This document shows positions 24,787 through 34,166 of a DNA stretch of 64,000 nt, in pieces (the stretch's first letter is position 1; each line of letters starts with the position of its first letter). Position numbers and translations under genes: made by a program. The notes under the pieces were generated by a model. The model saw only the letters and a list, made by a program, of their open reading frames with translations. It made no database searches and was not told the origin of the DNA. The stretch is taken from the NCBI RefSeq assembly GCF_029892065.1, contig NZ_CP120373.1:1997501-2061500 (forward strand), written 5' to 3'. The stretch is from Sinorhizobium garamanticum. GTDB taxonomy: Bacteria > Pseudomonadota > Alphaproteobacteria > Rhizobiales > Rhizobiaceae.

Positions 24787-25530
24787 ATGACGCTACGGGG
24801 GGGGACAAGCGACATACCGACTTTCGCTGAAGGACCCGTGCCGCGCTATGAGGCGGTAAAGCAATTCATTCGCAGCCGAATCGAGAGCGGCGAATGGCCC
24901 GCCAATCATCGGATACCGTCCGAAAACGATATCGTCGCGGATCTCGGCGTCAGCCGGATGACGGCGAACCGAGCGTTGCGAGAGCTTGCTAGCGAAGGCG
25001 CGATCACTCGGGTTCAGGGGGTCGGATCCTTTGTTGCGGCCCATAAGGGCAGCACGGCGCTCCTCGAGGTCCGCAACATCGCGGACGAGATCCGCGAGCG
25101 CGGCCATCGACACACCTCCCGGCTGACCGTGTTGCAGGAGGAGCCGGCGAGCCCCGAGATCGGCCACGCACTCGGGCTTCCGACGGGAGCCAGGGTGTTC
25201 CATTCGATCATGGTCCACAGCGAGAACGAGATGCCGATCCAGATCGAGGATCGGTTCGTCAACCCGGCTGTCTGCCCTGAATACATGGCGCAGGATTTCC
25301 GAGCCATGACCCCGAACGCCTATCTGACCCTGGTGGCGCCGATCACCCGCACCGAGCAGATCGTCGAGGCGGTGTCGCCCAAGCCCTGGGAATGCAAGCT
25401 TCTCGCGATCGGCCGCAACGAACCGTGCCTGATGATCCGTCGCCGGACCTGGTCGGAAACGGCGAGCGTGACCACCGCGCGGCTGCTTTATCCGGGCACG
25501 CGCTATCGCCTTGAGGGCGTCTCGCAGTGA
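24787..25530 (+). CDS. hutC: GntR-family repressor HutC
   Basis: 247 aa. N-terminal GntR winged helix: PRYEAVKQFIRSRIESGEWP, NHRIPSENDIVADLGVSRMT, ANRALRELASEGAITRVQGVG. The C-terminal UTRA domain (HSIMVHSENEMPIQIEDRFVN, APITRTEQIVEAVSPKPWEC, LMIRRRTWSETASVT) binds a small effector, urocanate in known HutC proteins. Here it should repress the divergent hut operon and its own transcript, which continues after 31 bases into the kinase-aminotransferase fusion. Confidence 0.92.
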   Translation: MTLRGGTSDIPTFAEGPVPRYEAVKQFIRSRIESGEWPANHRIPSENDIVADLGVSRMTANRALRELASEGAITRVQGVGSFVAAHKGSTALLEVRNIADEIRERGHRHTSRLTVLQEEPASPEIGHALGLPTGARVFHSIMVHSENEMPIQIEDRFVNPAVCPEYMAQDFRAMTPNAYLTLVAPITRTEQIVEAVSPKPWECKLLAIGRNEPCLMIRRRTWSETASVTTARLLYPGTRYRLEGVSQ

Positions 25531-25561
25531 GGCGGTCCCGCGAATAAACGGGAATGGAAGC

Positions 25562-28489
25562 ATGGACGGAGAAACGCTCAAGCTCCGCACGCAACTCGCA
25601 AGACCGGACGTCTCCGCCGAGGAGGCGAAACGCGTTCTATCGGAACAATACAACCTTTCCGGCGCGCTGACCGAGCTCGGCAGCCAGCAGGATCGAAACT
25701 ACCGCGTGGATACGGAGGATGGCAGTTTCGTCCTGAAAATCTGCCGGATGGAATATGCACGGGTCGAACTTGAGGCGCAGAATGCAGCCCTGCATCATCT
25801 TGGCGCCACCTCGGGCGCTCCGAAGGTGCCGGCCGTCATCTCGGCGCTGAATGGCGAGGAGATTGTCGTCGCTGCCGTCCGGGACGTGCCCTATCAGTTC
25901 CGGCTGCTCACCTATCTTGACGGCACGCCTTTGACCCGCCGCAAGCATCTTCCGGCGCAAACGGTGGCGGAACTTGGCGACCTCGCCGGCCGGCTGGCTG
26001 CGGCACTCAAGGGGCTCGATCATCCCGGGCTCGAACGCGAACTGCAATGGGACCTCCGACGGGCCGGACCGGTCGCGCTGCAACTGCTGCAGACCATGAC
26101 CGACGTGGATTTGCGCAAGCGCGTCGCCGAGGCAATGGTCGCCGCGATGCGGCGCGTGCAGCCGCTGATGCCGGAGTTGCGGGTGCAGGCGATCCATCAG
26201 GACGTCACGGACGACAACGTCGTGAGCAGGGTGGAGGCAGGTGGCAGGCTTGTGCCCGAGGGCGTGATCGACTTCGGTGACGTCCTCAAGGGGTGGCTCG
26301 TCGCCGAACTGGCGGTCACCTGTGCGTCGCTGCTTCACCATGCCGATGGCGACCCGTTCTTCATCCTGCCGGCGGTCCAGGCCTTCCACGCGGCATCCCC
26401 GCTGACGGATGTCGAGCTGAAGGCGCTCTGGCCACTCATCGTGGCACGAGCGGGGATTCTGGTCGCAAGTACGGAACAGCAGTTGGAGATCGATCCCGAC
26501 AACGCCTATGTGCGTGGAAACGCCGCCCATGAGCGTGAAATCCTCGATGTCGCGCTGTCGGTGCCTTTCGGCCTGATGGAGCGGGCAATCCACCAGGCCG
26601 TAGGGAAGGGGGCGGCATTGACCGTGCCCTTGACGGCCGGCCGGCTGCTGCCGGACATCGAACCCTCCCGCGTCGGTATCGTCGATCTTTCGCTCCTTGG
26701 GCCTCATCTTCCGGCCGACCGCTGGCATTATGAGGATACCGAAGCGCTGCTCTTGCAGTCGGCGGCGCGGGCGGCCGGCGCCTCCGCTACGCGATACGGC
26801 GAATTCCGCCTGACCGAAACGCGGCTTCTCCAAGCAAGGTCGCCTGCGACCTTCGCTCTGCACGTCGATCTCTGTCTGCATGGACAAACTGTCGTCCATG
26901 CGCCTTTCGCGGGCAATCTCGGGCGGCGCGGCGAAAAACTGGTTCTATCGGCCGATGGGCTGCATCTCCATCTCAATGGCGTCGAACCGGCCGATGCCGC
27001 CGAAGGCGCGATCGAAGCCGGAGCGCCGATCGGCGTCGTTCCCGGCGATCCGCCAGCGCTGGGCTTCATCCGCGTCCAGCTCTGCAGGGAAGCGGACATC
27101 GACCCGCCGCCCTTCGCCACAGCGAGCCAGGCAGAAGCCTGGCGGGCACTCTGCCCGTCGCCCGCCCAAATGCTCGGTTTCGACTGTGATGCGCCCTTGC
27201 CGGCAGCGGGCGAACTGCTTCAGCGCCGGCAACGCCATTTCGCACGGGCCCAGAAGAACTATTATCGCCAGCCGCCGCAGATCGAGCGGGGTTGGAAGGA
27301 ACATCTCTTTGATGTCGAGGGCCGTGCCTATCTCGACATGGTCAACAATGTCACGATCGTCGGCCACGGCCATCCGCGCCTTTCGGCGGCGGTTGGCCGG
27401 CAATGGTCGCTGCTCAACACCAATTCGCGCTTCCACTATGCATCGGTGGCGGAATTTTCGGAGCGGCTCGCCGGGTTGGCGCCCGAGGGGCTCGACACGG
27501 TTTTTCTCGTCAACAGCGGCTCGGAGGCAAACGACCTTGCGATCCGACTCGCCTGGGCACATTCCGGCGCGCGTCACATGCTCTCGCTGCTCGAAGCCTA
27601 TCACGGCTGGACGATCGCGAGCGATGCGGTCTCGACGTCGATCGCCGACAATCCGCAGGCGCTGACGACGCGGCCCGACTGGGTGCATCCGGTCGTTTCC
27701 CCGAACACCTATCGCGGACCGTTTCGCGGAGAAGGCTCGACCAGCAACTATGTTCGCGACGTTACCGAGCAACTGGAGGAACTCGACGAACGTCGGGTGG
27801 GCCTTGCGGGCTTCATTTGCGAAGCGGTCTATGGCAACGCCGGCGGCATCCCGCTGCCGCCCGGATATCTCGAGGCCGTCTATGCCATGGTGAGGGCAAG
27901 AGGCGGCGTCTGCATCGCCGATGAGGTACAGGTGGGCTACGGCCGCCTCGGCCACCATTTCTGGGGGTTCGAAGAGCAGGGCGTCGTTCCGGACCTCATC
28001 ACGGTCGCCAAGGGCATGGGCAACGGCCATCCGCTCGGCGCCGTCATCACGCGGCGCGAGATCGCGGAGGCGCTGGAGAAGGAAGGCTACTTCTTCTCGT
28101 CGGCCGGTGGCAGTCCGGTAAGCTCCGTCGTGGGCCTGACCGTGCTCGACATTCTTCACGACGAGGCCTTGCAGGAGAATGCCCGCACGGTCGGCGACCA
28201 TCTCAAGGCGCGGCTGCAGGCGCTCGGCGACCGCTTTCCGATCGTCGGCGCGGTCCACGGCATGGGGCTTTATCTCGGCGTCGAGTTCGTCCGTGACCGT
28301 GAAACGCTGGAGCCTGCGACGGAGGAGACGGCGGCGATCTGCAACCGCCTCCTTGAACTCGGCGTCATCATGCAGCCGACCGGCGATCACCTGAATGTCT
28401 TGAAGATCAAGCCGCCGCTCTGCCTCAGCCACGAGAGCGCCGACTTCTTTGCCGCGATGCTGGAGCGGGTGCTGGAAGAGGGCTGGTGA
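25562..28489 (+). CDS. Three-part fusion: APH-type kinase, middle beta domain, class III aminotransferase/phospho-lyase
   Basis: 975 aa from ATG 25562. Residues about 40-330 are an aminoglycoside/choline-kinase-like domain with HQDVTDDN (His212, Asp214, Asn219) and VIDFGD. Residues about 350-545 form a beta-rich middle part with LHVDLCLHGQTVVHAPFAGN, recalling an M23-peptidase fold without its full zinc ligands. Residues about 570-970 are a PLP enzyme with NSGSEANDLA, FICEAVYGNAGGI, ADEVQVGYGRLG and the Schiff-base Lys817 in VAKGMGNGHP. Human hydroxylysine kinase and phosphohydroxylysine phospho-lyase correspond to the first and last parts, so phosphorylation then elimination of a hydroxylated amine is a reasonable inference. 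Probably co-transcribed with hutC. Confidence 0.85.
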   Translation: MDGETLKLRTQLARPDVSAEEAKRVLSEQYNLSGALTELGSQQDRNYRVDTEDGSFVLKICRMEYARVELEAQNAALHHLGATSGAPKVPAVISALNGEEIVVAAVRDVPYQFRLLTYLDGTPLTRRKHLPAQTVAELGDLAGRLAAALKGLDHPGLERELQWDLRRAGPVALQLLQTMTDVDLRKRVAEAMVAAMRRVQPLMPELRVQAIHQDVTDDNVVSRVEAGGRLVPEGVIDFGDVLKGWLVAELAVTCASLLHHADGDPFFILPAVQAFHAASPLTDVELKALWPLIVARAGILVASTEQQLEIDPDNAYVRGNAAHEREILDVALSVPFGLMERAIHQAVGKGAALTVPLTAGRLLPDIEPSRVGIVDLSLLGPHLPADRWHYEDTEALLLQSAARAAGASATRYGEFRLTETRLLQARSPATFALHVDLCLHGQTVVHAPFAGNLGRRGEKLVLSADGLHLHLNGVEPADAAEGAIEAGAPIGVVPGDPPALGFIRVQLCREADIDPPPFATASQAEAWRALCPSPAQMLGFDCDAPLPAAGELLQRRQRHFARAQKNYYRQPPQIERGWKEHLFDVEGRAYLDMVNNVTIVGHGHPRLSAAVGRQWSLLNTNSRFHYASVAEFSERLAGLAPEGLDTVFLVNSGSEANDLAIRLAWAHSGARHMLSLLEAYHGWTIASDAVSTSIADNPQALTTRPDWVHPVVSPNTYRGPFRGEGSTSNYVRDVTEQLEELDERRVGLAGFICEAVYGNAGGIPLPPGYLEAVYAMVRARGGVCIADEVQVGYGRLGHHFWGFEEQGVVPDLITVAKGMGNGHPLGAVITRREIAEALEKEGYFFSSAGGSPVSSVVGLTVLDILHDEALQENARTVGDHLKARLQALGDRFPIVGAVHGMGLYLGVEFVRDRETLEPATEETAAICNRLLELGVIMQPTGDHLNVLKIKPPLCLSHESADFFAAMLERVLEEGW

Positions 28490-28544
28490 TCAGAGCTCCC
28501 CTCACAGGTGGCCGCAGCCGGACATAGGATTTGCTGAGCTGGAC

Positions 28545-29486
28545 TTAGCCCTCGCTCAGCATCTCCCTCTCGCCACTCAATCGTTCGACGAGGCTGCGGC
28601 GAACGCGGCCGATATGGCGCGCCGGCGGCTCGCCGAATTGACGGGAATATTCGCGGCTGAACTGCGACTGGCTCTCATAGCCGACCTGATGGCCGGCATC
28701 GCCTGCATCGAGACGCTCTTCCAGCATCAGGCGCCTCGCTTCCTGCAGCCGGAGCTGCTTCTGATACTGCAGCGGACTCATCGCCGTGATCGCCTTGAAG
28801 TGATGATGAAGCGAGGAAACGCTCATGCTGACGCGGCTCGCAAGATCGTCGATGCGCAACGGGTGCGCATAGTGCTCCTTCAGCCATGCCACGGCGCGAC
28901 CAATCTGGTGCGGCTGACTTTCCGCCGTCGTCATCTGCCTGAGCCTCGTGCCGTGCGGCCCGGTGAGCAGGCGGTAGAGGAGTTCCTGCTCGATCAACGG
29001 CAGAAGGGCGGCGATGTCGTCCGGGCGCTCGAGCAGCCGCAGCAGGCGGAGCGTCGCGTCTTCGAGATCAGGTGTTATCTTGCTGACCGTCATTCCGCGC
29101 GCGGAGGCCGACGGCTTCGCCCGGTGGTCACCGATCAGATCCAGCAGTGCCGGGATCTTGCCGGTATCGATCTGGAACGCCAGGCTCATGTAGGGCTCTT
29201 CCGGCGACGCCTGTGAGACCTGGGAGATGACCGGCAGGTCAATCGAGGTCAACAGATAGTCCGAAGCGCCGTAGACGAGGGTCTCGTCGCCGAGCACCAC
29301 GCGCTTGGCGCCCTGCACGATGATCGCCAAGCTCGGCTTGTAAGCTGCGCAATTCGGTTTCGCAGTGCTTGAATGCCGGTGGACGCTGAGACCGGGTACG
29401 AGCGTTACGTGGTCCCCATCTTTCTCGGCGATACGGGCAATGATATCGATCATCTCCAAGCGTGGCGTCTGTCGTGTCGTCGTCAT
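28545..29486 (-). CDS. AraC-family regulator, YqhC-like
   Basis: 313 aa from ATG 29486. The N-terminal AraC_N cupin-like domain has KPSLAIIVQGAKRVVLGDET, YLLTSIDLPVISQVSQASPE and EPYMSLAFQID. The C-terminal double helix-turn-helix has RIDDLASRVSMSVSSLHHHF, KAITAMSPLQYQKQLRLQEA and VGYESQSQFSREYSRQFGEP. The N-terminal type is that of E. coli YqhC, which activates an aldehyde reductase in response to reactive aldehydes. The divergent neighbour is an alcohol dehydrogenase, so the same logic is likely here. Confidence 0.88.
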   Translation of the reverse strand: MTTTRQTPRLEMIDIIARIAEKDGDHVTLVPGLSVHRHSSTAKPNCAAYKPSLAIIVQGAKRVVLGDETLVYGASDYLLTSIDLPVISQVSQASPEEPYMSLAFQIDTGKIPALLDLIGDHRAKPSASARGMTVSKITPDLEDATLRLLRLLERPDDIAALLPLIEQELLYRLLTGPHGTRLRQMTTAESQPHQIGRAVAWLKEHYAHPLRIDDLASRVSMSVSSLHHHFKAITAMSPLQYQKQLRLQEARRLMLEERLDAGDAGHQVGYESQSQFSREYSRQFGEPPARHIGRVRRSLVERLSGEREMLSEG

Positions 29487-29703
29487 ATTCAGCGGCCTTT
29501 CCAGTATCTTAGGTCTGCGCGGTCTGCCGTTCAGATAGGTTCCCGGCACGGCCTCGCCACGGCGCGGCCGTCATTGATGCAGGATTGTGCAAAACTTTTG
29601 CAGGATCGCACTAACGCATCATGGCTCCGGGACAGCATAGTCCGCCCTGTCGCTGGCGGTCCACGCCTCAGCGCATTATTCCCAAGACATCAAGGACAGA
29701 CCC

Positions 29704-30750
29704 ATGGCTATAGCTAGAGGATATGCGGCGACCGATGCTTCGAAGCCGCTTACGCCTTTCACATTCGAGCGCCGCGAACCGCGCGACGACGATGTGGTCA
29801 TCGACATCAAATATTGCGGCGTTTGCCACTCCGATATTCATCAGGCCCGCAATGAATGGGGCAACTCCACTTTTCCCATGGTGCCGGGCCACGAGATCGT
29901 CGGCATTATTTCGGCGGTCGGATCAAACGTCACGAAGTTCAAGGTCGGCGACCGCGCCGGCGTCGGCTGCTTTGTCGATTCCTGCACGACCTGCGCCACC
30001 CGCGATCTCGATCTGGAACATTATCTTCCGGGTCTGGTCGTGACCTACAATGGCGTCGAGGCCGACGGAAAGACCCCGACCCAGGGCGGCTACTCGGATC
30101 ATATCGTCGTCAAGGAAGGCTATGTGCTTTCGATTCCCGAGAACCTCCCGCTCGACGCCGCCGCCCCGTTGCTTTGCGCCGGCATCACGCTTTACTCGCC
30201 GCTCCGTCACTGGAAGGCGGGGCCGGGGAAGAAGGTGGCAATCGTCGGCATGGGTGGCCTCGGGCACATGGGCGTGAAGCTCGCCCACGCCATGGGCGCC
30301 GAAGTCACGGTGCTGAGCCAGAGCCTCTCGAAAAAGGAGGACGGACTGAAACTCGGCGCGGATCATTATTACGCGACCAACGATCCGGAGACGTTCCAGG
30401 CGCTTGCCGGGAGTTTCGACCTGATCATCTGCACGGTTGCCGCCGAGATCGACTGGAACGCCTATCTCAATCTCCTGAAGGTCGATGGCGACCTAGTGCT
30501 TGTCGGCATTCCGGAGAACCCGGTACCGGTCCACGCCTTCTCGTTGGTTCCTGCACGGCGCAGTATTTCTGGTTCGATGATCGGTTCGATCAAGGAAACC
30601 CAGGAAATGCTGGATTTCTGCAGTGAGCACGGCATCGTTTCGGAGATCGAGACGATTGAGATGGATCAGATCAACGAGGCCTACGAGCGGGTGATCAAGA
30701 GCGACGTGCGCTACCGCTTCGTGATCGACATGGCTTCGCTCAAAGCGTGA
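29704..30750 (+). CDS. Zinc-dependent NADP alcohol dehydrogenase (YahK/cinnamyl-alcohol type)
   Basis: 348 aa medium-chain dehydrogenase. Catalytic zinc ligands: Cys in [16 protein letters not shown], His in VPGHEIVG, and the later Cys in [14 protein letters not shown]. The structural-zinc loop is [21 protein letters not shown]. The NADP-binding motif is [22 protein letters not shown]. Family members reduce a broad range of aldehydes. The preceding AraC-type gene on the other strand is its probable regulator. Confidence 0.92.
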   Translation: MAIARGYAATDASKPLTPFTFERREPRDDDVVIDIKYCGVCHSDIHQARNEWGNSTFPMVPGHEIVGIISAVGSNVTKFKVGDRAGVGCFVDSCTTCATRDLDLEHYLPGLVVTYNGVEADGKTPTQGGYSDHIVVKEGYVLSIPENLPLDAAAPLLCAGITLYSPLRHWKAGPGKKVAIVGMGGLGHMGVKLAHAMGAEVTVLSQSLSKKEDGLKLGADHYYATNDPETFQALAGSFDLIICTVAAEIDWNAYLNLLKVDGDLVLVGIPENPVPVHAFSLVPARRSISGSMIGSIKETQEMLDFCSEHGIVSEIETIEMDQINEAYERVIKSDVRYRFVIDMASLKA

Positions 30751-30814
30751 CTTCCTTACTGCGCCGTATGCCTTGCCGCACATATGGCGCTTTAGGGGGC
30801 TGGAGGGGCCCCAT

Positions 30815-30995
30815 AACCCCCCTCTACCCTGCCGGGCATCTCCCCCACAAGGGGGGAGATCGGCTGGAGCAACCGCCTGCCCCTATAAGCACACGATATC
30901 CAGAGCCAGCAGGCCGAACCATTGGTGGAGCGAGGCATCGCCACTTGCCAATCTCCCCCCTTGTGGGGGAGATGCCCGGCAGGGCAGAGGGGGGT
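30815..30995. repeat. Long inverted repeat, MITE-like (CCCCCTCT...AGAGGGGG arms)
   Basis: Left arm 30815-30860 and right arm 30951-30995 are almost perfect reverse complements (about 45 bases, containing CTGCCGGGCATCTCCCCC and GGGGGAGATGCCCGGCAG). They enclose about 90 bases with no gene. Each arm itself contains a small CTCCCCC/GGGGGAG hairpin. It is not a RIME. It lies between the dehydrogenase and lrp stop codons and could end both transcripts. Confidence 0.75.
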
Positions 30996-31039
30996 GTTAA
31001 CTGCGCATCCCGGAGATGCCGCTGCCCAGACCTGTTGCT

Positions 31040-31504
31040 CTAGACGAGCGGCAGCGGACCGTCGTTCTTGATCTCTTCCATGACCGCGTAGGTGCGGGTT
31101 TCCTTGACGCCGGGCAGCGTCCAAAGCACCTGCCCTAGGAAGTTGCGGTAGGCGGTCATGTCCTCGAAGCGGGTCTTGACCAGATAGTCGAAGCCGCCGG
31201 CGACCATGTGGCATTCGAGCACGGCGGGAGCCTGCTTGATGGCGATCGCAAACTGATCGAAGACTTCCGGCGTCGTCTTGTCCAGCATGACCTCGATGAA
31301 GACGAGCAGACCGAAACCGAGCTTGTGCGGGTCGAGGCGTGCACCGAAGCCCGAGACATAGCCCTCCTTGAGCAGTCGTCGCAGCCGCTCGCTGGTTGCC
31401 GTCGGCGAGAGGCCGATGCGGTCCGCCAGTTCGAGATTGGTGATGCGCCCATCCGCCTGCAGGATGTTCAGGATTCTGCGATCCGTCTTGTCGATCTGGT
31501 GCAT
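31040..31504 (-). CDS. lrp: Lrp/AsnC-family transcriptional regulator
   Basis: 154 aa. N-terminal helix-turn-helix: DKTDRRILNILQADGRITNL, ELADRIGLSPTATSERLRRL, LKEGYVSGFGARLD. The C-terminal RAM/AsnC effector domain has LLVFIEVMLDKTTPEVFDQF, ECHMVAGGFDYLVKTRFEDM and LPGVKETRTYAVMEEIKND. Members sense amino acids and form octamers. It lies 26 bases downstream of the M20 amidohydrolase stop on the same strand, so it may belong to or control that neighbour. The specific amino acid is not evident. Confidence 0.9.
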   Translation of the reverse strand: MHQIDKTDRRILNILQADGRITNLELADRIGLSPTATSERLRRLLKEGYVSGFGARLDPHKLGFGLLVFIEVMLDKTTPEVFDQFAIAIKQAPAVLECHMVAGGFDYLVKTRFEDMTAYRNFLGQVLWTLPGVKETRTYAVMEEIKNDGPLPLV

Positions 31505-31530
31505 TGCCGCCGCCTCCCCCTTTTTGTCTC

Positions 31531-32694
31531 TCAGGCGGCCAGTCGCGTTTCAGCGAGCTTCACCCAATAGGAAATGCCGTGGGGGATTGCCTCGTCGTTG
31601 AAGTCGTAGGCCGGATGGTGAAGGCCGGCCGTGTCGCCGTTGCCCATGAAGATGAAGGCGCCGGGGCGGGCAAGCAGCATGTAGGAAAAATCCTCGCCGC
31701 CCATCATCGGGTCGAGTGAAGCATTGACCTGGGCGGCGCCGGCAACCGTCGCGGCTGCCGCAAGGGCGTGGGCGGTCTCGTCGGCATGGTTGACCGTCAC
31801 GGGATAGTTGCGGCCGTACCAGACGTTCACCGTCGCGCCGTAGGCGCCGGCGATGCTTTCGGCAATCTGGCGGATGCGCGCCTCGCCGGTGTCGCGCACT
31901 TCCGGCATCAGGGTGCGGACGGTTCCGGCGAGGACCGCCTGCTCGGGAATGACGTTGTGGGCGAAGCCGGCGTTGAACTTGGTGACCGAGACGACGACGG
32001 ATCCGAGGGGATCGACGGTGCGCGAGGCGATCGTCTGGAGTGCGTTGACGATCTGCGCGCCGACGACGATTGGATCGATGGTCTTGTGCGGCTGGGCCGC
32101 ATGCCCGCCGCGGCCGTTGATGGTGATGGTGAACTCGTCGGTGGACGCCATGATCGGGCCGATGCGGCTGCCGAAATGGCCGACCGGCATGCCCGGCATA
32201 TTGTGCATGCCGTAGACCTCCGCGATCGCGAAACGCTCCATCATGCCGTCCTTGACCATCTCGTTGCCGCCGCCGCCGCCTTCTTCCGCCGGCTGGAAAA
32301 TGACCGCCACGGAGCCCGCGAAATTGCGCGTCTCAGCGAGATATTTTGCCGCGCCGAGCAGCATGGCCGTGTGGCCATCATGGCCGCAGGCGTGCATCTT
32401 GCCGGCGGTCGCCGATGCCCAGGGCTTGCCGCTCGTCTCGATGATCGGCAGGGCGTCCATATCGGCCCTGAGCCCGATGGTCCGGCCGGCACCGAGATTG
32501 CCGCGGATGATGCCGACGACACCGGTCCTGCCAAGACCAGTCACGATTTCGTCAACGCCGAATTCCTTCAGTTTCCTTTCCACAAAGGCTGCCGTATTTT
32601 CCACCGCGAACAGCAGTTCGGGATTCATGTGCAGGTGGCGCCGCCACTCGGTCACTTCGTTTTGGAGTTCGGCAGCGCGGTTGAGAATCGGCAT
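31531..32694 (-). CDS. M20-family amidohydrolase (hippurate/N-acyl-amino-acid hydrolase type)
   Basis: 387 aa from ATG 32694 (MPILNRAAELQNEV); the frame runs on into a RIME upstream. Metal and catalytic motifs: HMHACGHDGHTAMLLG, FQPAEEGGGGGNEM, YGMHNMPGMP, and MMGGEDFSYMLLARPGAFIFMGNG near the C-terminus. The dimerisation domain contains GRGGHAAQPHKTIDP. It should hydrolyse an N-acylated or N-benzoylated amino acid. The natural substrate is unknown. Confidence 0.92.
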   Translation of the reverse strand: MPILNRAAELQNEVTEWRRHLHMNPELLFAVENTAAFVERKLKEFGVDEIVTGLGRTGVVGIIRGNLGAGRTIGLRADMDALPIIETSGKPWASATAGKMHACGHDGHTAMLLGAAKYLAETRNFAGSVAVIFQPAEEGGGGGNEMVKDGMMERFAIAEVYGMHNMPGMPVGHFGSRIGPIMASTDEFTITINGRGGHAAQPHKTIDPIVVGAQIVNALQTIASRTVDPLGSVVVSVTKFNAGFAHNVIPEQAVLAGTVRTLMPEVRDTGEARIRQIAESIAGAYGATVNVWYGRNYPVTVNHADETAHALAAAATVAGAAQVNASLDPMMGGEDFSYMLLARPGAFIFMGNGDTAGLHHPAYDFNDEAIPHGISYWVKLAETRLAA

Positions 32695-32722
32695 AGGGTC
32701 GTCCTGTCGGTCTGTTCGGTCA

Positions 32723-32830
32723 CTACTGCATGATTCCTTAAATCGGAACCGATTTAAGGATAAAATCAATGCAGAAACTCAAAGCTCTACAGCGACCGTT
32801 GCGCGTCTGATTGGACTCGCGGCGCTGTAA
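32723..32830. repeat. RIME-type repeat, full length
   Basis: CTGCATGATTCCTTAAATCGG against CCGATTTAAGGATAAAATCAATGCAG, joining segment AAACTCAAAGCTCTACAGCGACC, right palindrome GCGCGTCTGATTGGACTCGCGGCGCTGTAA. It lies between the divergent amidohydrolase and carboxypeptidase genes, so any promoter there must sit beside it. Confidence 0.85.
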
Positions 32831-32940
32831 GCGCGCAGTGGATTGGCGCGGCAGCCATGGATTGGGCTTTGCCATCTCCTCGCCATATAGGCTAAATACC
32901 GGGACGAGGCGAGGCAATTGCGGAAATTCGAGGTCGGATT

Positions 32941-34071
32941 GTGGTGACAGGTGGATTCTTGGGGCGTGACGGGGCGAGGGCGATGGGCGTTCTCGTGGGA
33001 GCCTGTGCGGCATTCCTGGCGGCGATGCTTCCCGCATCTGCCAATCCGCGGCTGGTCGTCGACGTCAACTCGCTCAAGGTCTATGAGCATCAGGACATCT
33101 TCAAGAGATGGTACCCGGCATCGCTGACCAAGCTGATGACCGCCTACACGACGTTTCGGGCGATCAAGACGGGGCAGTTGACGCTGGAAAGCCCGGTCGT
33201 GATGACGAAGAACGCTGCGTCCGAACCGCCGAGCAAGATGTTCTACAAGCCCGGCCAGGCGATGACGCTCGATAGCGCGCTCAAGATGATGCTGGTGAAA
33301 TCAGCAAATGACGTCGCCGTTGCCATCGCGGAAACGGTCGGCGGATCCGAACCGGCCTTCATCGAGCGGATGAATGCCGAGGCACGCCGTATCGGGCTGA
33401 CCTCGTCGCATTTCATCAATGCCAACGGACTGCCCGGTGAGGGGCAGTACACGACGGCGCGCGACCTCGCCGTGCTCGCCGTCACATTGAAGCGCGAGTT
33501 CCCCGAATATGCTTCCTATTTCTCGCTGGAGGGCTTCACCACCGGCAAGAAGGACTATGCCAATTACAACATGCTGATCGGCCGCTTCGACGGCGCGGAC
33601 GGCATGAAGACCGGCTTTATCTGCGCCTCTGGCTTCAACCAGGTCTCGTCGGCGACGCGCGGTGGCCGCAGCGTCATTTCGGTTGTCCTCGGGGAAGACA
33701 GTCTTGGCGCCCGGGCCGACGAGTCCGCTCGGCTGTTGCAGATGGCGCTGACGACCAGCGATGCCAACAAGCAGTCTCTGACGCAGATCGCCCCCTATGG
33801 CGAAGGCCGCGACATGGTTGCCGATGTCAGCAAGGAGATCTGCTCCAAGGCCGCGGCGAAGGTGCGCAGCGAAGGCCGGGATGAAGCCGGTCGCCAGAAG
33901 CTGCTTTCGCCCTACATCCGCGAAATCAATCGCCCGCTGAAGCTTGCGTTTGCTGGGCTTATTCCCGGCAGCGGCGACAAGATCGCCAAGGCCGGCAGCG
34001 ATGTCGCGGCGCAGGGTGATGCTACCGAGATCGCCAACGTGCCGATCCCGGTTCCTCGCCCGAGTTTCTGA
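32941..34071 (+). CDS. D-alanyl-D-alanine carboxypeptidase (DacA/PBP5 type)
   Basis: 376 aa from GTG 32941, preferred over ATG 32983 because only it gives a signal peptide with a positive N-region (GRDGARAMGVLVGACAAFLAAMLPASA). Active-site motifs: SLTK (PASLTKLMTAY), SAN (VKSANDVAVAIAE) and KTG (GMKTGFICAS). It trims the terminal D-Ala of peptidoglycan stem peptides in the periplasm. The long C-terminus after the catalytic domain is basic and then Pro-rich (VPIPVPRPSF) and lacks the amphipathic anchor of PBP5. Confidence 0.93.
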   Translation: MVTGGFLGRDGARAMGVLVGACAAFLAAMLPASANPRLVVDVNSLKVYEHQDIFKRWYPASLTKLMTAYTTFRAIKTGQLTLESPVVMTKNAASEPPSKMFYKPGQAMTLDSALKMMLVKSANDVAVAIAETVGGSEPAFIERMNAEARRIGLTSSHFINANGLPGEGQYTTARDLAVLAVTLKREFPEYASYFSLEGFTTGKKDYANYNMLIGRFDGADGMKTGFICASGFNQVSSATRGGRSVISVVLGEDSLGARADESARLLQMALTTSDANKQSLTQIAPYGEGRDMVADVSKEICSKAAAKVRSEGRDEAGRQKLLSPYIREINRPLKLAFAGLIPGSGDKIAKAGSDVAAQGDATEIANVPIPVPRPSF

Positions 34072-34084
34072 GCGGGATAATATG

Positions 34085-34155
34085 CGGCCTTCGGCTGCAT
34101 CCCGCGTCTCAATTAGATTTCGGACGATTCGACCCGAAATCAGCGTGATCTAAGA
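34085..34155. repeat. Degenerate copy of the GATTTTGG/GAATCGACC repeat
   Basis: TAGATTTCGG-ACGATTCGACCCGAAATCAGCGTGATCTA contains TTTCGG/CCGAAA complementarity and shares the ATTCGACCC-AAATCA layout with the element at 43581-43694. It is short and worn, located between the carboxypeptidase and the CobW-type gene. Confidence 0.4.
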
Positions 34156-34166
34156 CGGAGTCCGCC

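Noticed and set aside
25562..28489. Kinase and aminotransferase as two genes joined by a sequencing error
   Set aside because: The frame is continuous over 975 codons with a folded middle domain, and such fusions are known in bacteria, so it is a true fusion.
30747..31043. Open frames of 75-140 aa across the inverted repeat after the dehydrogenase
   Set aside because: They read through both arms of a palindromic repeat and overlap the lrp 3' end; composition (Gly/Pro/Arg) is not protein-like.
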